A program made the translations under genes and the position numbers. 64,000 nt of DNA. Source: Cristatella mucedo (lineage: Eukaryota > Bryozoa > Phylactolaemata > Cristatellidae). Shown here in pieces: positions 32,401-42,995 of the stretch. The stretch is from NCBI GenBank assembly GCA_009760855.2, contig WPIO01000167.1, positions 301,001 through 365,000 of the forward strand. The letters are read 5' to 3'. Numbering within the stretch: the stretch's first letter is position 1; every line of letters starts with the position of its first letter. Under the pieces are notes generated by a model. That model searched no databases, had not been told where the DNA came from, and saw only the letters and a program-made list of their open reading frames with translations.

Positions 32401-33202
32401 TGCACCCCCTGGGCGTCGACAGGACGCTATACCTGGCGAGGCTATGTCACCCTAATGCGAACATCCGCAGAACCGATGTAGAACGAATTGTTAGTTCCTG
32501 TCTTCGCTGCAGATCAGTGGATCCGTCGCCGATTTCGTGGCAGCGAGGCAGTCTTGACGTCACCGAACCCTGGTCTCGTCTTGCTATCGATGTAACGCAC
32601 TACTGCGATGAGAAATATCTGACGCTGGTGAATTGTGCGCCCAGCAGATTGAGGCTATGGCGGCACATTCCTAGCGAAGAGGTGCACCTTATCACCAGAG
32701 TGCTGAAGCAAATCTTTGAGAGAGAGGCCCACCTATGCAGCTTCTGATGGACAACAGCGCCTCGTTCCGATCTGAGGCAGTTCGGCGTCTCTGCGAACGC
32801 TGGGGCGTTGAGACCGTCTACTGGTGTGCTTACCGACCGGAAGGCAACGGCATAGTCGAACGCATGCATCGGACTATTAAAGGCATGGCAGCTCGCACCG
32901 GTAGAGAAGTACTAGATATGGTGTACTGGTACAATTCGGCGCCGACTGAGGGAATAAAGGGCGAAACCGTGCCTCACAGGCAGTTATTTACATATGAATG
33001 GCGGTGCCCGCTCCAGCCAGAGAAGATACAGCACTGCAACGCCCAATCTGCCATTAACTACACTGCTGGGCAAAGGGTTTTTGTGAAACCAGCCGATGTA
33101 CGGTGTACGTCAGAATGGCCGGAAGGGATGGTGACCTCGGGGACTCACGGCCTTGGTGTCGAGGTGAACGGAATCCGAAGACATGTGTCGGACGTCAGGT
33201 GA
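32400..33202 (+). pseudogene. Gypsy-like pol: integrase
   Basis: The zinc-binding part has the HPLGVDRTLYLARL and SSCLRCRS blocks. The catalytic core shows LAIDVTHY (first Asp). After a frameshift near 32735-32747 come MDNSASF (second Asp) and GIVERMHRTIKG (Glu). A chromodomain is not seen after the core. The frame ends at 33202. Confidence 0.8.
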
Positions 33203-33825
33203 GTTCCGGACGCTGAGCCAGTTTTACCGGCTCAGCTGCCAGCACCCTCCCAGATAAGAGGCGAAGATGATGAGTATGCTGGGACAGAGGAAAGGGGCGG
33301 CCACCAGCTTCGCATGCGGTCGGAACTGCAGCACTCATGTTGGTTCTCCGACTACGTCATGGACTGATCTGCATGTCAGGGGAAAAGAGAGTTTGCTTAA
33401 ACGATTGTACAGTGTGCTACTCGCATTGCAGCTGGAAACTTGTGACCTTAAGGTCAAGGGAGCGTGTGGTCTGAGTATATGCAGGCCGGTACCTCTCCCT
33501 CATTAAACAGCTGTCGGGAGCATCACCAGTGGTGCATAGCTGTGGTCTGCTTGTGGTGTGGTTTGGACAGGCCGGTAACCACAGTCAGATGGTGGACTCA
33601 TCGTCGGGGTCGGCCAAAACACACCCGTGGGCTAGGAGGGAGATTCAGTGGGGAGAGAGGGGCGAGTGAAGTCGTGCTCCCTCTGCTCTGTAGTAGAATA
33701 AACTGTTGGTGTTGGTTCCCTGCTGGCGTTCTTCGTGCAAGGCGTTCTTCGTGCAAGGCGCATCGAAGCACACAAACGGCAGTGTTCTTGAGGAGTCTTG
33801 TGTGCAGAATCCTGCTTTCATGTAA
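33203..33825 (+). mobile_element. 3' region and candidate 3' LTR of the gypsy-like element
   Basis: No coding domain is recognised after the integrase; frames at 33267-33506 and 33464-33886 are probably non-coding. A purine-rich stretch ('aaggtcaagggagcg', about 33450) precedes 'tgtggtctgagtat', which could mark the polypurine tract and LTR start. 'ctgtagtagaataaactg' at about 33689-33706 supplies an AATAAA signal. A 16-bp unit ('gcgttcttcgtgcaag') is repeated exactly at 33726-33757. The right end meets an antisense LINE-A tail at about 33826. No 5' LTR is present to confirm the ends. Confidence 0.45.
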
Positions 33826-34575
33826 TAATAATAATAATAGTGATACACTTGGTACAGCACCCTCAGAGAACTCAATCTCTTTCTAGGTGCTTTACATTTG
33901 CTGCAAATGGAAATGCAATTAAATTGTGAGTAATATCATGTTTGATATACAACACGAATAACATGGTTAGGGGTGACATGCACAGGGTCAGCATGTGAAT
34001 TGTAAGCGGTAAGTGTAAGCATGGGAAGTGGTTAGTGGCAGCATGCAGAGTGTAAGCACGTATAAGCACATGAAGGACGAATCACAGGGAACAACTTAAT
34101 GCTTTCCTAAACAGGTGTGTTTTTAAGTTCTTTTTAAATGTGGTCAGGTCAGGGGATGTTCTTACGCTAGTCGGGAGAGAGTTCAAGGCTTTGAGAGCAT
34201 GCAAACTAAATGCACGGTCTCCAGAGGATTTGGTGTTTGTTCTGGCTATTGGTAAACCATTGGATTCCGAAAAGTGGTTTGTACGACCCTTGGCGCGGTG
34301 GGAGAGTAGATCTGAGAGATATGCTACAGTCAAAAAATGGTGACCTAAAAGTGACTTACATAACCTTGAAGTCGATCCGTTGCTTGGCTGGTAGCCAGTG
34401 CAGGTCAGTGAGAAGTGGTGTGATGTGGCAACGGCGACGCTCACGTTTGACAAGCCTAGCTGCAGAGTTGTGCACGAGCTGTAATCGCCTGACTGCACAA
34501 GCCGGTAGGCCAGAAAGCAGTGAGTTACAGACTCAAGACGGGACTTCACAAATGCATGGTTTAACCGACAATGAA
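33826..34575 (-). mobile_element. LINE-A 3' end, minus strand
   Basis: Minus-strand frame 34615-34082 carries SRLESVTHCFLAYRLVQSGD-type frameshifted coding followed in the right frame by SSGDRAFSLHALKALNSLPTS and TFKKNLKTHLFRKA, then the 3' untranslated region and the tail ending near 33826. The stem-loop (about 33857-33893) has GCACC paired with GGGTGC. The right edge near 34575 marks the 5' truncation. Confidence 0.85.
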
Positions 34576-34905
34576 TGCATATTTTCATCATTGTTTCAAA
34601 CTGAAATTTTCTCAATGTCTAAATTTAAACGGCTTCACAAAAGGTTGTCAGTTTTGTAGGACCTGCAACTTTTAAGAAAACATAAATTTTTGGATATCGT
34701 CAGCACCAAAAAGTGCGATCGGGGCGTGTGGCCTTTTTGATTTCTGCGAACGATTTTGCTCTTAAGAAAACAATTATATTGCTGATAATGAATCCCATGG
34801 AACTTTACCTGTGACTTTAATGATGGATGAGACTTCCTGCTGCACAGATTAAACAAAGTGAAACTTTGAGCCTAAGACCGTGATTCTTTATCATTCTAGC
34901 TGGCA
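34576..34905. other. No recognised gene
   Basis: A 73-residue minus-strand frame at 34635-34856 has no motif. Nothing else is seen. Confidence 0.3.
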
Positions 34906-34975
34906 TATGAATAATAATAACAATAATGCACTTGAGAAGGCGCCCTCAGAGAACTCAATCTCTTTCTAGGTGCTT

Positions 34976-35042
34976 TACTGGAACTACTTTTACTGGAACT
35001 ACTACTTTACTTTTACTTTTACTGGAACTACTTTTACTGGAA
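34976..35042. repeat. Short tandem expansion in the LINE-A 3' untranslated region
   Basis: 'ttttactggaactac' and shortened forms repeat about four times where other copies read 'tttacatttgctgcaaagg'. This is a local expansion in one LINE copy. Confidence 0.85.
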
Positions 35043-36514
35043 GGGGAAACGCGATTGAATGGTGAGTAATATCATGCTTGATAAACAACATGAATAACAT
35101 GGTTAGGGGTGACATGCACAAGGTCAGCATGAAATGTGGTTAGTGGCAGCATGCACAGTGTCAGCACACATTAGCACATGAAGGACAAATCACAGGGGCC
35201 TAACAAAGGCTGTCCTAAATGATGTTTTTCAAGTTCTTTGTAAATGCGGTCAGGTGAGGTGATGTTCTGAGGCAGGTCTGGAGTGAGTTCCAAGCTTTGG
35301 GAGCATACGAACTAAATGCGCAATCTTCAAATCATTCGAGTTTTTTACGAGGAATTGGTCGACTGTTGGATTCCGAAAAGCAGGTGGTTTGATGCTTGGC
35401 CTGACGGGGGAGAAAATCTGAGAGATATGCAGGAGCCAAAGAATGAAGTGACCTAAAAGTGAGTGACAGAACCTTGAAGTTAATCCGTTGCGTGACTGGT
35501 AGCCAGTGCAGGTCGGTGAGAAGTGGTGTAACGTGGCAACTGCGACGCTCACGACAGACAAGTCTAGCTGCGGAGTTTCGCACCAGCTGTAATCACCCGA
35601 TCGGACACGCTGGTAGGCCGGTAAGCAGAGAGTTACAGAAGTGGAGACAGGATGTCACGAATGCATGGACCAACTTGGACGTGGTATCCTTATCTAAACA
35701 AGCCCGAATTTCAGCGATGTTATGAAGCTGAAAACAGACAGCTTTGACTGTGGAGCTGATTCAGTCGTCTAACGAGAGGTGGCTTTAACACCTAGATTTT
35801 GAGTGAATTTAACAGGCGATATGCTAGCAGAGCCAATGTTGAGCGTCAGCCTTTCCCATATCTGAAACACACTGGGTTAGCCCATAAATAGTAAGTTACT
35901 TTTATCATCGTTTAGTTTTAGAAAACTTGGGACCATCAACGTGTAGATGTAATCAATACATGCAGCAAGTGAGTTGAGAAAATTTGAGGTGCTCAAATGC
36001 TAGAGGGATAACAGCAAAGGCACGACTGAGTGTCATCCGCATAGAAGTGAAAGCCTTGAGTGAGCTTCGCAATCACATCAGCAAGAGGGAGAGTATCAAC
36101 CGTAAAAAAACGGATCTAGCACGGTGCCCTGAGGTAACCCATATTTCAGAGGTACCTCAGATGATCTTTGTCTATTCACAATGATACTCTGGAGTCTCCC
36201 ACTGAGATTGGACCTGAACTACTGCAGATCAGTGCCAGTGATGCTCAGGTGAGATGAGAGGTGCTCTACAAGAACTTTGTGATTGATTTTATCACAAGCT
36301 GCTGAAAGATCGAACAAAACAAGCAGATACACTCTACCTATGTCTGCATTCCTAAGTAGGTCGTCGTTTACCCTAATCAATGCTGACTCTGTGGAGTTAT
36401 TAGCTTTAAAGCCACACTGGAACTTACTAGCAAGGTGTGAGGTTTCGATATATAGGTTCAGCTGGTCCGCAACGACCCGTTCTAGTTTCTTTGATAGGAA
36501 TGGTAGAAAGTAGA

Positions 36515-36838
36515 CTGGGTGGATCTGCTGCGAGCTGAGGCGAGTTGCAGCGATCTGCTACGAGCTACCACAGTTTGTGGCAAGCTGTCGTTTAATGCCT
36601 CAAGTTGCAGCGATCTGTTGCTAGCTACTGCCAGCTGCGACGAGCTGCCCCAAATTCTCATGATCTACCAACAACTGCCCCGAGCTGATGCGAGTTGAAG
36701 CAAGGTGTTTCGACCTGCCGTAAGCTTCCGTGACCTTTCGCATCCTGCGGCTAGCTTCTGCTAGCTTCTGTGATCTGCCGTAGGCCGCAGTGACCATCCG
36801 CGAAATTGCTCAAGCTGCTGTGAAGTTATCTTGGTCTA
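36515..36838. repeat. Degenerate AGCTGC/GAGCTGC-type tandem array within LINE-A
   Basis: About 320 bp of loosely repeated units such as 'gatctgctgcgagctg', 'gcgagttgcagcgatctgct' and 'cgacgagctgccccaa'. LINE-A sequence stops at its left edge and resumes at its right, with no stem-loop or tail, so it is an insertion or a local expansion. Confidence 0.75.
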
Positions 36839-37370
36839 GTGTCGCTTTCTTGAAAAGTGGCCTAACTACAGCATTTCTTAAAGGTGCTGGGACATGACCT
36901 GAGGCTAATGACACATTAATGATGTTATTTATGCATGGCAGCAGCAGATCAGTTCAGGATAGGAGCAGGACAGTAGGAGTAGGGTCCAGAGGACTTGTTG
37001 TCTTCTTTGATTGGGACTTGAACTTTAGTACGATATCACTAGTGACCTGCTTAATTGTAGACATTGAGTGGCAGCCAGGAATCGGGGAACAGCATTCTAG
37101 CGGAGTTTTGATGTCGTCATCGCAGGGACGGATTCTCTGATCTTGTCTATCTTCAGCACAAATAATCACAAGGATCATCAGATAAGGAGCTAATCTGGGA
37201 GCGGTTGAGAGGATGTTTTTTCGTCGATATTAGCATTTTTAGATTGTGTATATGTGAATCAACAATGTTTCTATAGAAGCTAGACTTGGCATTTGCTAGG
37301 ATTGATTGGTATGACCTACAGTAGTAGTCTGAATGAATGTTTAATAGTGCTGACATCGGTAGGCTTGAGG

Positions 37371-37499
37371 TCCGCTGATCGATTGAGTCTAGTTGCTATA
37401 GCTGTGTTTGCTCGCAGACGTGGTGAAGTACGAGAAAATATTGCATGAACAGTGATTTATTAATTAATGTAATTAGTTTATATGGATAAGCCGTCAGTG
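37371..37499. other. Short unassigned spacer
   Basis: Between LINE-A and the R2-like LINE fragment. No feature recognised. Confidence 0.3.
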
Positions 37500-38290
37500 C
37501 CCGTCTTTTCGTGGTCGACTCTGCAGCAACGCTTTTCCCTCGGGTGGTGGGATATAGAGTTATACCAGGAAAGCCTCCTTGTTTGGCCACCAGCTTTCGA
37601 GAACACCTAAAACGAGGGGCCTCACCAGTGCCAATCAGTTGCCAGCGGTTATGAAAGGCTGCAATGGGCAGTGGCTTCATGTTTATTGATCTCATTTGGG
37701 GTCGCCATAATCAGAGCATCCTCTCTGTTGTCGAACGGCACCGTGACATCAACGATGACTATATTGGTGCCGTTGTGAATGACCAGCTCACGTCTTGAGA
37801 GCCAGATAACCAGCAAGGGGAAATGTCGTGGTGTGCCAACATGCCGTTGAGCTCAGTGGCCAGAAGAGCTCTGATTATGTGGCCCAGAACTAGATTTTGT
37901 CTGGCCGTCATGCATTGGCCTGCAGTGGCTCAGCACGTGGTAAACAGTCTCTTTAAACGTGTGGCATATGCAGCAACTGTTAACTGTCACATGGTGTTCC
38001 ACACTCCTAGCAGCAGCCAGTGGCAGCACCTTCAGGGCGCTCGGTGTCAGGCCAAAACCCGTGATCAGGAAGTGACTGTAGGTGGCCAATGTATCTGTGT
38101 GGACATTGGCCGACCGTGCCTTGTGCAGGATGGGTCCGCCAAGCATGGCCTTCCGCAAGTCTGGTGAAATCCCAAACCTTCTTCATAACCACTCCGTGAG
38201 CACGACGCCATGCTCGTTGTTGTCACAGTCAGCTTACACAGCCAGCGAGAGGCGACATAAGAGCCACTTGAGGTGCTTACAGACATCCTA
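37500..38290 (-). mobile_element. R2/NeSL-like LINE 3' end: CCHC knuckle and restriction-like endonuclease
   Basis: The minus-strand frame at 38158-37853 contains CCICHTFKETVYHVLSHC, a C-x2-C-x7-H-x4-C knuckle of the kind that precedes the restriction-like endonuclease of R2/R4/NeSL LINEs. Further downstream on the minus strand (about 37.79-37.68 kb, another frame) comes IVIVDVTVPFDNREDAL, the catalytic 'D-V-T-V-P-F' strand of that endonuclease. The upstream part (38192-38007) has matching coding in shifted frames. The RT itself is not in the window. This is a separate LINE superfamily from LINE-A and LINE-B. Confidence 0.65.
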
Positions 38291-38299
38291 CCATAGCAA

Positions 38300-38460
38300 G
38301 ATAGTAGTAATAGTAATAACAGTAATACACATGATAAAGCGCCCTTAGAAAACCCAATCTCTTTCTTAGCGCTTTACCAATGCTGCAAAGGAAGCAAGAT
38401 CGAACGGTTAGTGGTAGCCTGCTCTATCAACATAAAAAGTAACAGGGTTAGGGGTGACAG
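38300..38460 (-). mobile_element. LINE-A tail stub, minus strand
   Basis: 'gcgcccttagaaaacccaatctctttc' then 'gctttaccaatgctgcaaagg' matches the antisense LINE-A 3' end. The copy stops near 38455 ('ggggtgaca'), just before the duplicated unit. Confidence 0.75.
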
Positions 38461-39721
38461 CCTGATGCAGAGCCATCCCGATGCAGTGCCGTCTGGTTGA
38501 GACGGTGGATACTCAGGACGATTGCAGCAGTGCCTTTGCTCGTGATCATTGATCATGCTTCGGGCTAACGATAACGAGTCCTTGCTTAGACGAAGCACGT
38601 AGGCCACGAAAACGTGCCAATCGTTCGCCAGCAGGCTGGCCTGTTCGCAGACAGCCAGAGCTCAATTAACTCTCGAGGCACGTGGGCCTCATGTAGGAGT
38701 ATGTGACAGCTGTTCCCCAGGATGAGGTATAGATACTGATGAGGCAGAGGGCGTCGGCACAGGACCATGGCAAGGGGTCTCACATGGGGTGGCATGTAGA
38801 GCAACGTGCGATGGTGTCGTCAATGATGGTTAAAAGAGGTCGGCAGGGGCACGTCCGGAGTCAAGCTAAATTACAGGGAAGGAGGAAGTTCTTCTACTGA
38901 TGAGATGGGCTGCGTGTTTCGAAGGTATTCGTTGAGTACCACCACGGATAAAAAGACGAAGGGGCAGAGCGGCATTCGACGAGGACGTATATCTGTGCTT
39001 GTGAACTTCTGGTGAACTGAAGGTAGATATTTTATTGACCTCTAGAGACTTTTGCATACAGATTAGAAAGGCAAGACGACAAATTGATATTGGCCAAAAA
39101 TCTCTTTTATTAGACTCATTCACATTTTAGTAAAAATATTACGTCCCGATGGCATTGTCATGTTCAGCGATTCACAAAGCAAGAGGTATTAATGGGAATA
39201 TATTTTGCTTCAAAATTGTTCAACTTTCGTATTTTACAAAAGTTTTACTTCACCAGAGACACTTCTCTATGCCTCGATAAGTTAGAACTACTGGTTTCAG
39301 CTTTTTACACCAAATCGTAATTTGCTGATATGTTTTTTCTCCTTGCGATCGGAGTTCAGTCCTTTCGAGTCGCATGATGAAATATCATTTTTTGTACGAG
39401 GCTATACGTAAACCTATTTTAATGTGCTTGCTCTTTCACACCCAGATTGTGCATTCTAATTAGGATATACGCAATCCTTTAACACCAGCTACCAGCCGAT
39501 TACGTTCAAGCTGCAACTTCAAGCTGCTGTAGTTCTACTGCTCGTATTGAAGTGCTCGATCAGAAGACTTGAACAGTGTCTCAGCACTGCCAGGCTTATC
39601 TTCGCGTGGGGCATGGTTTTATTGATGCTGCTCTGGTACACCGTTAAGTTCATTCAGCCGAATCGAGCCGGGTGGCATTTGAAGGTCGTTATAGATAATA
39701 CTAGCTGATTTGACAGCCTCT

Positions 39722-39870
39722 TTTGTGTAGCGACAGTGGAGCATTTACAGCCAACGCTGCTGTTTGCAGTGGCCATAACGGATCGCCCACTGCAGGATTC
39801 GAATGCACGACTTCGGGACCGAGGTCGTGAGAAGCATCCGCCTTACCTAGTCTACCTTCACGACTCACCA
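39722..39870 (-). mobile_element. SINE-1, minus strand, inside duplicated unit copy 1
   Basis: The reverse complement shows 'cgtgaaggtagactaggtaa', 'cgacctcggtcccgaagtcg', a B-box-like 'cattcgaatcctgcagtggg' and the body. It is present at the matching place in copy 2, so it predates the duplication. Confidence 0.8.
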
Positions 39871-40699
39871 AAAGGCACATGCAATAGTGGTCACTAGCAT
39901 TTTCTGCTATAAAAGTGCTGGGTGAGTGGCAATGGGTTGGGGGCAAAATTCGGCAGGAATTGAGTCTGTCTGGTTTTCTAGCCCATCTGTAGTGTACTCG
40001 GAGCAGCTGAATGCAACCCGATTTCTTTAAGGTATTGTCAGGCCGGAAAGACATCCGTCATATCCGGGGAAACAGACGATGAGAGCTAACACTACGGCAG
40101 GACCGACTGCCAGTCATGGACTTATTTTGACTGTCCTAGCCTGGGGGTCATATATCTAATCAGCTAACCCAGCACTCATTAGCAGGTGTTGGCTGCTGCC
40201 TTCCCTAATTTCAAGTCAGCTACGATGAGCTTTAATCGAAGGTCCATTTATTCCTAGTCGTCTGACAAAGCAGTGGAAACCTAGACTGGTATGTTAAGCA
40301 AGTGAAATCCGTGAGTACCGGTTTCGTAACGAAGCCAGTGCTGTACTAGATTATGCTAAATAAATAAAGCTGGGAATGCATCAGGCAAGAGCGATAGGTG
40401 GTCAACTGAGAAATAGGACCAACCTCAACCGCCCCCTGACCTGCCCAATGACTAGCAGATGCCAAAATGCAGCAATTGCTGGCTGCAGTGTCTAGAATAC
40501 ATGTTTCCTGTGAGTCCAGTCTTTGGAATTGTCACTGCTCGTTTGAGCTGAGCTGTCGGCAGGTACAAACTTGATCAATAGGCTAGTCGACTGCAGCAAT
40601 GCCTAATTTGCAGCAGCATTACCCATGCCATTTGATGCATGAGCTCTGGAAATCCCTGTTCCTCGTGAATCAGTGTTAGGAGTCCATCTTGCGCCACAT

Positions 40700-41985
40700 T
40701 AGTATGGTCCTCCGGGTAGAAGTGTTACGCCGAAGGCTCGGTGGAGTAGGCTTGAGCTGCCGCTTACCTAGCGTCGTAACCTTGAGCCTAATGCTGCTCG
40801 GTGGGCGCCTACGCTCAATAAAAGCTGGCCGTGACAAAACGAGCGTTTCTGGCGCTGACATACTTTACGTTACTAAAGGGGGTCGTGAGTCCGCGGCGTG
40901 AATTGGAATTCGAGACACACAAATTGGGGATTTTACTGAGCTTTATTCGTAAGCGCACAAAGCGGCTGAGCGTTTAGCTCAGTTTTATCTTCACACTCCT
41001 CGCAAGCTCTCAACGGCACCAACATTCCTGTGAAGGGAATACTTATCCACACTGAGGCTGCTTACGTCCTTAATGGGGAACGACGGAAATAGACAGATCC
41101 CGAACCGGATCCTAAACCCTAACCAGAGAACTAGGACTTCGTTTCCACCAGTGCGGCAGGAATACTCCACACACGCCACCTCAAGCACTCTTGCGGAGGA
41201 AACACCTCTCCACACTTAAGCAACCTACGCCTTTAGTGGGGAACGAGCCAAATAGAGAGAGCCCGAACCGGAGCCTAAACCCTCACTGGAGAGATAGGAC
41301 TCCACACATGTCAACTACGTCTAGCTCGCACCGGCAAATCCCCGTGCCGAGATCACGTGCTAGCGTGCACACACAAAACAAAATAGAAGCACAAAATGCC
41401 AGCTCGGGTGCGATACGACCGTATTCGGTGGAGTCCACCGAATCCTCTCAGTGCTGTCTCGTCCTGTCCCGTCGATCGCTGGCGAACCGCCATCCTCCCT
41501 CGCTTTCAGAGAAATGAGTCCTACGGCGTCGAAGCGCCGAGCCGGACAACAGACCAGAAGACCAAGAGCGAGCGTCGCTCGACTCTTAAATACTTAGCTG
41601 AGACAATGGGGCAAGAGCTTAGTGGTGTTGGGCCCGACATCATGGCCCATTACGGTAAAGAATTATACCGCCACTTGGCCACTGGAATACCGCCACTAGG
41701 CCACTGGAAGGGCACCTCTGTCTAGCTTGAATGGCGAATGGGTGCCAGACGATTCTTTTTGGACAGAGTGATGGCAGATGTTGACAGGCCTTCCAATATT
41801 AATCAGTAGCTCCCGGGGGTATCAGACTGATTCTAAAGGCCGAATCGCCATCACTGGTCCCAAAGCTTCCTGGCTTGCTCTTAAGCTCTTGCTCTCTAAC
41901 CGCACTGGCACTCCTCTCTGGCTCACTGCTCCAGGACCGACGAGTTCGAGCCCGCCGCCAATAAGCCAAGGCCAGCAAGACGCTA
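40700..41985 (-). mobile_element. LTR-element insertion in copy 1 only
   Basis: This 1.28-kb block is absent from copy 2, where flanking sequence runs directly from 'caccacattacta' to 'gaagcatgactctgagac' (about 47335-47385). Its left 0.6 kb is homologous in reverse complement to 24720-25185. It contains a leader, an AATAA-type signal ('ttactgagctttattcg', antisense) and two tandem promoter-like units of about 190 bp starting near 41000 and 41195 (each with 'gaacgacgg' or 'gaacgagcc', then 'cccgaaccgga' and 'cctaaaccct'). A 61-residue minus-strand frame at 40676-40861 follows the leader and could be the start of gag; no pol is present. Confidence 0.65.
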
Positions 41986-42111
41986 CAGAAGCATGATTCT
42001 GAGACTCAGTTTCCTGTAGAGAATTCGAGAAAATTTTCACTGAGTCTGAGCCATATGAGTCATATGAATGCAAAAAAAGAACGATGGTAAATGAAACCTG
42101 AATAGCCTGGC

Positions 42112-42112
42112 C

Positions 42113-42145
<33 letters not shown>

Positions 42146-42342
42146 AGTGAGAGCGAGTAAGAGAGAGCGAGTAAGAAAAAGAGAGAGAGAGAGAGAGATG
42201 GAGAAAGACAGAAAGAGGGGGAGAGATAGGGGAAAAGCTAGGAGAGAGAGAGGGCAGAGAGAGAGAGAGAGAGAGAGAACGTGACTGAAAGAGAGAGAAC
42301 GAGTGAGACTTTGTGAAAGAGAGAATTAGAGAGCGGCAGGGA

Positions 42343-42381
<39 letters not shown>

Positions 42382-42430
42382 GAAGAGTGAGAGGGAGAGA
42401 GAGAGAGAGAGAGAGGGAGAGACAGAGAAA
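42112..42430. repeat. (GA)n microsatellite in copy 1
   Basis: About 320 bases of interrupted GAGA. A matching array lies at the same place in copy 2 (47484-47780). The Ser/Leu-rich minus-strand frame here is a translation of the repeat. Confidence 0.95.
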
Positions 42431-42995
42431 GATAGGCAGCGACTAAGATATGGTTTAAAGAGAACAGGAGTACCTAAAATCAACCTCTACCCTGGCTGAA
42501 CTGGCAAACAAAATATTATCAGGTAGATGTTACTTATTTCGGCTGCTTCTCCAGTTTTCCGGCAGCGGGCGATGATGCCAACTTTGTCAGAATCTGAAGG
42601 ATTAACCATAATCGACGTTGTCCTAGTTGCAACGTTGACCTTCAGACCTGGCTCACTTAGATAGCTTCGCATCCAAACAGATCGGTCACAGCGAGCCTCA
42701 CAAAAAGCATACCTGTCCGGCATGCTGTTCTAACTCGTGAGATCAGCAGCTGGTGCTGTGGTTTCAGAGTTTGCACTCCGTGGCCTTAGGCCGGCCAGCA
42801 GCCACCGACGATCCAATCAAGGGCTGAGGGGAAGCCCCTTCAGAGGTTATTGGGGCAGAAACTCCTGAACTATGGCCAATTGAGCATCCTTTATGCTTAG
42901 AACGATGTTTGTTACACTAGGTGCACAGTGCTCATAGCAGGCTCTTAGTTCCACATGATCGCCAGCTTATGTTTGTATTCATGTTCAATGGAAAC

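Larger units (their letters stand above)
34908..37370 (-). mobile_element. LINE-A, longest copy, endonuclease-RT linker to 3' tail
   Basis: About 2.45 kb on the minus strand. It starts near 37370 in the linker (block with CHSMSTIKQVTSDIVLK at about 37.07 kb), passes the thumb-side 'SGHVPAPLRNAVV'-type region near 36.9 kb, is interrupted by a repeat at 36515-36838, and resumes in the RT (LSKKLERVVADQLNLYIE block at about 36.45 kb, NSTESALIRV at about 36.37 kb). It continues through the C-terminal blocks (35583-35250) to the 3' tail at about 34908. All frames are broken. With the 25.3-kb copy it covers most of the element: endonuclease, RT, C-terminal region, stem-loop and TTA tail. Confidence 0.9.
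38490..42995. repeat. Duplicated 3-kb unit, copy 1 (with LTR insertion)
   Basis: From 'tctggttgagacggtgga' (about 38490) this region matches 45172-48343 in the same orientation, block after block: the 38.5-39.1 kb segment, the SINE at 39.7-39.87, the 40.1-40.68 kb segment, then (after an insertion at about 40.70-41.98) the GA array at 42.1-42.4 kb and the segment to 'ttatgtttgtattcatg' at about 42.98 kb. Similar minus-strand frames start MLYMPPHVRPLAM in both copies (38804 and 45486), but no family is recognised and no frame is long. The unit is either a segmental duplication or a mobile element. Confidence 0.85.
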
